From the NCBI GenBank assembly GCA_946629155.1, contig CAMOXM010000044.1, positions 1-10,884 on the forward strand: a stretch of 10,884 nt of DNA, read 5' to 3'. Positions 6,795 through 10,884 of the stretch are shown piece after piece. Below the pieces are notes generated by a model. The model saw only the letters and a program-made list of their open reading frames with translations. It did not search any database and was not told the origin of the DNA. Positions within the stretch are counted from its first letter, which is position 1; each line of letters starts with the position of its first letter. Position numbers and translations under genes: made by a program. The stretch comes from UBA9848 sp003454065 (GTDB lineage: Bacteria; Spirochaetota; Spirochaetia; Sphaerochaetales; Sphaerochaetaceae).

Positions 6795-7485
6795 TAGAAG
6801 TTTGCTATTAAGGGCGGTGGCTTGCGTTCTCACCGCCTTTGTCTTTTTCGTTTCCATTCTCTTTATCGCACGATATAGGGCTGGAATTCTCGATATCAGG
6901 GATGCTGTTTTCTTTTATAAGATCAGCTTGAGCGTTATCGTGCTGATTTCAAGCGTTCGATTGATTCAGAAAAGGGATAGCGTTCATTTGTTCATGCTGC
7001 TTGCGATTTTCGATCTCCTCGCCGATAGCTTTCTGGGGTTCGTTGCTGAAAGCGCGGACAATGCGGTTGCGCTGTTTTACGCTTCGCATTTCCTGTTCCT
7101 TCATTCGTCTTTCTTGTTTTTCGCGATCAGCGTTTTGCAAAGCAGCAGATTTTTGAAGACGAGCGGCGTTTTGTATCTGTCGTCTCTGTTCATGTCGCTA
7201 GTAGCGCTTACGTTTTTGCATCCTAGCAGGTATTCGCTGTTCTTATCTTACGGGCTTGTGTTTTTGATCTATGCTGTTGCATTCATATCTTTCATCGACA
7301 ATATGGAGCGCTTGTTCTATATGGTGAGTTCGATCGCACGCAAGGTCAATATGATTTCGTCGTTTTTCTTTTTCGTGTCGATAACCATAGCCGTTTCAGG
7401 ATTTGCATCTGCCGCCAAGCTGGCGGCGCTCGCCGGCATGGCCGCTTCTTACGGCGCCTATTATTTCACCAGATTGAGAATTTGA
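6781..7485 (+). CDS. Multi-pass membrane protein, possibly YhhN/TMEM86 (lysoplasmalogenase)-like
   Basis: This is a 234-residue, very hydrophobic protein with about seven or eight membrane segments. Its pattern resembles the YhhN/TMEM86 family, whose characterised members cleave the vinyl-ether bond of lysoplasmalogens. FDLLADSFLGF (Asp82) recalls the family's LLGDVFL block, SHFLFLHSSFLFF recalls its aHllYl segment, and FFFFVSITIAVSGF sits where family members have an LFxxSDxxLa block. In the last block the Asp after Ser is replaced by Ile, so the resemblance is imperfect and activity is uncertain. I chose the ATG at 6781 (MKAINRS, a good membrane-protein N-terminus); it overlaps the transporter gene by 14 bases. 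An in-frame ATG at 6760 would add seven residues (MFLSGSQ), and neither start has a strong Shine-Dalgarno. The overlap indicates co-translation with the SLC1-like gene. It may instead be an unrelated small membrane protein. Confidence 0.5.
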   Translation: MKAINRSLLLRAVACVLTAFVFFVSILFIARYRAGILDIRDAVFFYKISLSVIVLISSVRLIQKRDSVHLFMLLAIFDLLADSFLGFVAESADNAVALFYASHFLFLHSSFLFFAISVLQSSRFLKTSGVLYLSSLFMSLVALTFLHPSRYSLFLSYGLVFLIYAVAFISFIDNMERLFYMVSSIARKVNMISSFFFFVSITIAVSGFASAAKLAALAGMAASYGAYYFTRLRI

Positions 7486-7527
7486 TTCGCGGCCGTTTGC
7501 AAAAGCCTTGAGCGCCCGCTTCCGCCC

Positions 7528-7568
7528 TTGCCAAAAAACGCCTTATCCTTTATTATAATGCGTATTAT
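7528..7568 (+). promoter_or_regulatory. Putative deoC promoter overlapping the start codon, with an inverted repeat
   Basis: A perfect TATAAT lies at 7554-7559. TTGCCA at 7528-7533 could be the -35, but the spacer would be 20 bases, longer than optimal. A start about 7 bases after the -10 falls at or next to the ATG at 7567, implying little or no leader. ATAAT (7555-7559) and ATTAT (7564-7568) form an inverted repeat around GCGT that covers the -10 and the start codon, a possible operator. Confidence 0.45.
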
Positions 7569-8235
7569 GGAAAAGATTTCGAAATATATCGATCATACGC
7601 TCCTTTCCGCATCTTGCGGTCTTAAGGACATAATGAAATTGTGCGATGAAGCCAGGGAGAACGCTTTCCATTCGGTTTGCGTCAACTTGTTCTACGTTCC
7701 CGATTGCCATGAGGCCTTGAAGGGAAGCGGCGTCAAGGTCTGCACGGTCGTCGGGTTTCCTCTCGGCCAATGCTCCGGCCCGATCAAAGCCAAGGAGGCG
7801 GAACAAGCCGTTCGACAGGGGGCCGGCGAAGTCGATATGGTTTTGAATGTTGCGGCATTGAAGGATGGGAGAGCCGATGTCGCCTTGACCGAAATCAAGG
7901 ATGTTCGCTCTGCAGTCGGAAAGGACGCATATCTTAAGGTGATAATCGAGTGCTGCCTTCTCACTGACGAGGAAAAGAGAAAGGCGTGCTCCCTTGTGGT
8001 GGAAGGCGGCGCAGACTGCGTCAAGACATCCACGGGGTTTTCGGTTTCCGGTGCTAAGGTGGAAGATGTGGCGCTTATGAGAAAAGAAGTCGGAGAGAGG
8101 TTCGGCGTAAAAGCATCCGGAGGAATAAGGGATTTCAAGGCTTTTATGAGCATGATCGAGGCCGGCGCATCCAGAATCGGATGCTCGGCGTCGGTTGCGA
8201 TATTGAAGGAAGCTAAGGCTGAAGGTAGGAGTTGA
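7567..8235 (+). CDS. deoC: Deoxyribose-phosphate aldolase
   Basis: This cytoplasmic class I aldolase cleaves 2-deoxy-D-ribose-5-phosphate to glyceraldehyde-3-phosphate and acetaldehyde in deoxynucleoside salvage and catabolism. The 222-residue product has all key elements: YIDHTLL at the N-terminus, SVCVNLFYV, TVVGFPLG, EVDMVLN with the catalytic Asp90, the Schiff-base lysine Lys153 in VKTSTGFS, and the proton-relay lysine Lys182 in VKASGGIR. Length is normal for the short bacterial form. The start is taken at the ATG at 7567, giving MEKISKYIDH; an ATG at 7558 would add three residues and a TTG at 7528 thirteen. None has a Shine-Dalgarno, in contrast to the neighbours, and the -10 box is close to the start, so leaderless translation is possible. 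LysRS follows after 3 bases. The assignment is firm; the start codon is less so. Confidence 0.95.
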   Translation: MEKISKYIDHTLLSASCGLKDIMKLCDEARENAFHSVCVNLFYVPDCHEALKGSGVKVCTVVGFPLGQCSGPIKAKEAEQAVRQGAGEVDMVLNVAALKDGRADVALTEIKDVRSAVGKDAYLKVIIECCLLTDEEKRKACSLVVEGGADCVKTSTGFSVSGAKVEDVALMRKEVGERFGVKASGGIRDFKAFMSMIEAGASRIGCSASVAILKEAKAEGRS

Positions 8236-8238
8236 CAG

Positions 8239-9861
8239 ATGCCGGAAAATGCTAATGGAAAGCAGAAGAAGGACAGGCCGGGCGAGAACGAGATTTCTCA
8301 TTGGGCCGATAGGATGGCTGAGGCCATAGTCCGAAGGAATCCTTATAAGAATGTTTATACGCTGGCTTCGGGCATAACGCCGTCCGGAACGGTTCACATA
8401 GGGAATTTCAGGGAGATAATCACTACGGAGCTCGTCGTCCGCGCATTGCGCAGGAAGGGTTATCAGGTCAGATTCATATATTCATGGGATGATTACGATG
8501 TATTCAGGAAGGTTCCTGCTAATATGCCGAAGAGGGAAATACTCGAATTGTATTTGAGATTTCCCATAACCGATGTTCCGGACACGACCGGCTCGAATTG
8601 CTCGTCATACGCAAGGAGAAACGAGCTGGAAATAGAGGATGATCTTCCTGCCGTGGGAATAAGACCAGAATACATCTATCAGGCGGATAGGTATAAGAGG
8701 TCGTATTATGCGAAGGACATTCGATTCGCTTTGCAGAACAAGGGAAGGATAATAGAGATACTCAACAAATATAGGGAGCAGCCGCTTGATGACAGCTGGT
8801 GGCCGATTTCCGTTTTCTCATCGTTTTCCAAGAAAGATACGACGACAATCGTATCGTACGACGGGGATTGGAGAATCACTTACAGGGATGATGATACGGG
8901 CGAGGAGGAGACGGTCGATTTGAGGAGCACTTCCCTCGTGAAGCTCAATTGGAGAATTGATTGGCCCATGAGATGGGCTAAGGAGGATGTGGATTTCGAG
9001 CCTGCGGGCAAGGACCACCATTCCAGCGGCGGAAGCTTCGACACTTCGAAGGAGATTGTCGAGATATTCGGGAAGCATGCTCCGCTTTCCCTGCAATACG
9101 ATTTCATTTCCATCAAGGGTCATGGCGGCAAGATATCGTCTTCGTCGGGCGATGTGGTCTCCCTTGGGGATGTCCTTGAAATATACACCCCCGAAGTAAC
9201 CAGATACATGTTCGCCAAGGCTCGACCGAATACGGAATTCGCAATATCCTTCGATACGGACGTCTTCAAGATATACGAAGACTACGACAATACGGAGAAG
9301 ATCGCATTCGGAATCACCGAAGCATCGGCCGATAAGGTTGCGAAGGAAAGAAGAATCTACGAGCTTTCCCAACCGGGCGAAATACCTCAGACTCCGCCTT
9401 TGCATGTGCCGTTCAGGCATTTGTGCAATCTCCTTCTGATTCATTCGTGTAAAGTGGACGAAGTGCTGTCCTTGTATCCTGAAGCGGACTCATCGCAGCT
9501 GCACAGGCTCAGGAAAAAAGCCATCTGCGCGGTGAATTGGCTCAGAAAGTATGCGAGCGAGGATTATACGTGGAATCTTCAATCCCCGGATAGCCCGCGT
9601 CCGAATCTCGATCGTAGGGAAAATCGAGCGGTAATGCTGATCGGCAAACTCGGATCCGAAATAGATGCATTGTCCGAGCAGGATTTGGCCAATAGGCTTT
9701 ATGATATAGCCGAAGGCTTGGAAGTAGAGCCGAAAGCATTGTTCAGCGCAGCATACACCGTTCTTATAAACCGGCAGAAAGGCCCGCGGCTTGCGGCGTT
9801 TCTCAAATGCTTGGGCGGTGAGAGGGCGGCTGCGATATTGCTGAGGGGGGCGAGTGAATAG
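8239..9861 (+). CDS. lysK: Class I lysyl-tRNA synthetase
   Basis: This is the class I, archaeal-type lysine-tRNA ligase that charges tRNA-Lys in the cytoplasm. It is used by archaea, spirochaetes and some alphaproteobacteria in place of the class II enzyme. The 540-residue protein has the HIGH-type motif HIGN at residues 53-56 within GITPSGTVHIGNFREI, and the KMSKS-type loop as GGKISSSSGDVVSL with Lys298. FVIR-like VRFIYSWDDYDVFRKVP and the PARPNTE-like KARPNTEFAISFD stretch are also typical. The C-terminal helical anticodon-binding half is present, and length is normal for the family. The ATG at 8239 follows the deoC stop by 3 bases and has AGGAG at 8227-8231, so the two are co-transcribed. 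The 3' end overlaps the next gene by 8 bases. Arginine is written mostly AGG/AGA, with about one quarter CGN. No truncation or missing catalytic motif was seen. Confidence 0.95.
   Translation: MPENANGKQKKDRPGENEISHWADRMAEAIVRRNPYKNVYTLASGITPSGTVHIGNFREIITTELVVRALRRKGYQVRFIYSWDDYDVFRKVPANMPKREILELYLRFPITDVPDTTGSNCSSYARRNELEIEDDLPAVGIRPEYIYQADRYKRSYYAKDIRFALQNKGRIIEILNKYREQPLDDSWWPISVFSSFSKKDTTTIVSYDGDWRITYRDDDTGEEETVDLRSTSLVKLNWRIDWPMRWAKEDVDFEPAGKDHHSSGGSFDTSKEIVEIFGKHAPLSLQYDFISIKGHGGKISSSSGDVVSLGDVLEIYTPEVTRYMFAKARPNTEFAISFDTDVFKIYEDYDNTEKIAFGITEASADKVAKERRIYELSQPGEIPQTPPLHVPFRHLCNLLLIHSCKVDEVLSLYPEADSSQLHRLRKKAICAVNWLRKYASEDYTWNLQSPDSPRPNLDRRENRAVMLIGKLGSEIDALSEQDLANRLYDIAEGLEVEPKALFSAAYTVLINRQKGPRLAAFLKCLGGERAAAILLRGASE
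9843..9850 (+). promoter_or_regulatory. Ribosome binding site deciding the GTG start of the PGI-like gene
   Basis: The purine run GAGGGGGG lies within the last codons of the LysRS gene, 3-5 bases before the GTG at 9854. It supports that GTG as the start and indicates translational coupling, since the LysRS stop is at 9859-9861. Confidence 0.55.
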
Positions 9862-10884
9862 CCTCCCTTTCGATTTGGAAGAGGACAGGGCGGATCTTTT
9901 TCAAAAAAGAATAGACGAATGCGCCATCAGGGGCGGTGACTATGCTTATTATTATAGCCAGACCGAAGCCGACCGCTCCCTGATTTTCAAATTTCAAGAG
10001 CTTGCGAACTATCATCAGCTGATTTACAAGTTCAGGCAGCTGCTTGAGGGTCGCGCTTTTTTCCCCGATGCCAATCGCAAGTCTTTGCACCATGCATTGA
10101 GAAATGACGGCGGCAGTCCTACCATTCGCATTCAAACTGAATTTTACCGCGGCGAGCGCTTGAATTGCATCGAGTTCGCATCAAAGGTTCGAAACGGCTC
10201 AGCACGTTCGTTTTGCGGTGAAAGGTTCGCATCGCTGGTGCAAATAGGCTTTGGCGGCTCATCGGCGTCGTCGGAACTGATTTTCGAAGCGCTGTCCGGA
10301 TGCTGCAAGCCGATAGGCGGATTGTCGCTGAATGTCATATTTGCGAACGGCGCGGACGAAGATCATTTCAATCGCATTCTTGATGGGATCGCACTCGACA
10401 AAACGCTTTTCGTTTTCGATTCGAGGGGCGGCTTTGATTGCAATGCGGCGCAATTGCGGGAAAGAATCGCCTCCGTCATTTTAAAATACCGCCCTGATGT
10501 TGATGAAGCATCTCTTAAAAACAATTTTGTCCTCATATCGCCCGTGTCGAAGGCTGCGGAAGTGTCTGCCTATGCAACATCGTTCTTCATTGATGAAAAC
10601 ATTAGCGAGACTTATTCCTCGTTTTCCGCAGGCTCTCTTTTCCCCAGCGCCGTCGTTTTCGGGCAGGATGTCGTCAATACGCTTCTTGAAGGCGCAAAAT
10701 CTATGGATAACGATTCGCTGAACGGTAACATTTTGGAAAATCCTGCGATGTTCGCCGCTCTTTACGCTTTTTTCGAAAATCATCAAAAGGACAAGAACAT
10801 GGCGATCATCGTTCCATTCGCCCAAGAGCTTTCGCTGCTTGCGCCGCTCGTTCAGCATCTGATGATGAATGGGAATTGCAGAAA
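9854..10884 (+). CDS. Glucose-6-phosphate isomerase homologue with altered active site (3' end outside window)
   Basis: 343 codons are visible from a GTG start, and the frame stays open to the window end. The order of blocks is that of phosphoglucose isomerase, which interconverts glucose-6-phosphate and fructose-6-phosphate: NRKSLHHALR (74-83, for NxTExRxxLHxALR), SLVQIGFGGSSASSELIFEAL (the GIGGS phosphate loop, Ser136), DKTLFVFDSRGG (182-193, for the TLFxxxSKTFTT block), YSSFSAGSLFPSAVVFG (254-270, after the GGR site) and LVQHLMMNGNCR (332-343, for QQLxMESNGK). By this alignment, the SKTFTT motif is SRGGFD (Lys to Arg, the Thr residues lost), the GGR motif is SET, and the ME catalytic Glu is Asn339. 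Two phosphate-loop serines are kept. It is therefore probably inactive as an isomerase, or uses another chemistry. Arginine codons are over half CGN, unlike LysRS. It overlaps the LysRS gene by 8 bases. The fold is fairly sure; loss of function is inferred. Confidence 0.75.
   Translation, partial: MNSLPFDLEEDRADLFQKRIDECAIRGGDYAYYYSQTEADRSLIFKFQELANYHQLIYKFRQLLEGRAFFPDANRKSLHHALRNDGGSPTIRIQTEFYRGERLNCIEFASKVRNGSARSFCGERFASLVQIGFGGSSASSELIFEALSGCCKPIGGLSLNVIFANGADEDHFNRILDGIALDKTLFVFDSRGGFDCNAAQLRERIASVILKYRPDVDEASLKNNFVLISPVSKAAEVSAYATSFFIDENISETYSSFSAGSLFPSAVVFGQDVVNTLLEGAKSMDNDSLNGNILENPAMFAALYAFFENHQKDKNMAIIVPFAQELSLLAPLVQHLMMNGNCR

Noticed and set aside
7411..7427. GCCGCCA-AGC-TGGCGGC hairpin near the end of the YhhN-like gene
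   Set aside because: It falls in an Ala-rich coding stretch using GCC/GCG codons, where such complementarity arises easily. The loop is only 3 bases and no T-tract follows.
7486..7553. Terminator between the membrane-protein gene and deoC
   Set aside because: I looked for an inverted repeat followed by T residues in the GC-rich part (7509-7527) and found none.
7543..8397. 284-codon open frame on the - strand opposite deoC
   Set aside because: The + strand encodes an unmistakable deoC with catalytic residues, and the antisense product matches no family that I recognise.
1..10884. CRISPR array, tRNA, rRNA, insertion sequence or phage module
   Set aside because: No regularly spaced repeats, no cloverleaf-like or rRNA-like segment in the short gaps, and no transposase, integrase or phage protein motifs in any frame read.

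Overview
The window looks like chromosomal DNA of a spirochaete, most likely a host-associated or uncultured member of the Treponema-like lineages. Three observations support this. The lysyl-tRNA synthetase is the class I (archaeal-type) enzyme, which is typical of spirochaetes and rare in most other bacteria. The SMC protein is short. One gene encodes a lipoprotein with a loose LASC lipobox of the spirochaetal kind. Base composition is moderate, and in the genes where I checked it closely, arginine is mostly written AGG/AGA. No rRNA, tRNA, insertion sequence, phage gene or CRISPR array was seen. All genes are on the + strand and tightly packed; the longest gap is 97 bases.

Layout. (1) 1-3077: the 3' end of a YmdB-type cyclic-nucleotide phosphodiesterase gene, followed after 3 bases by a 935-residue SMC-type ATPase with no recognisable hinge. 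(2) 3163-5458: a HIT-family protein, a lipoprotein with a divergent endonuclease/exonuclease/phosphatase (EEP)-like C-terminal domain, and a CDP-alcohol phosphatidyltransferase. These three overlap each other and look translationally coupled. (3) 5459-7485: a short gap with a good sigma70-type promoter and a 9-bp direct repeat, then a divergent SLC1-type (dicarboxylate/amino acid:cation symporter-like) transporter overlapping a multi-pass membrane protein that resembles YhhN/lysoplasmalogenase. (4) 7486-10884: deoxyribose-phosphate aldolase (deoC) with a -10 box so close to its start that the mRNA may be leaderless, then class I LysRS 3 bases downstream, then an overlapping glucose-6-phosphate isomerase (PGI) homologue cut by the window end.

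How the parts fit. The second block ties a surface lipoprotein to phospholipid head-group chemistry. The neighbouring YhhN-like protein, if correctly assigned, would also act on ether lipids. The last block mixes deoxyribose catabolism, translation and a sugar-phosphate-isomerase fold. The most striking theme is conserved folds with altered active sites. The PGI homologue lacks the usual Lys, Arg and Glu active-site residues. The EEP-like lipoprotein lacks the usual metal and catalytic motifs. The SLC1-like transporter lacks the NMDGT and Asp/Arg binding motifs. The SMC lacks a hinge and has an altered D-loop. DeoC, LysRS, the HIT protein and the CDP-alcohol transferase look fully canonical. 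All family assignments were made by reading motifs by eye; no database search was run.
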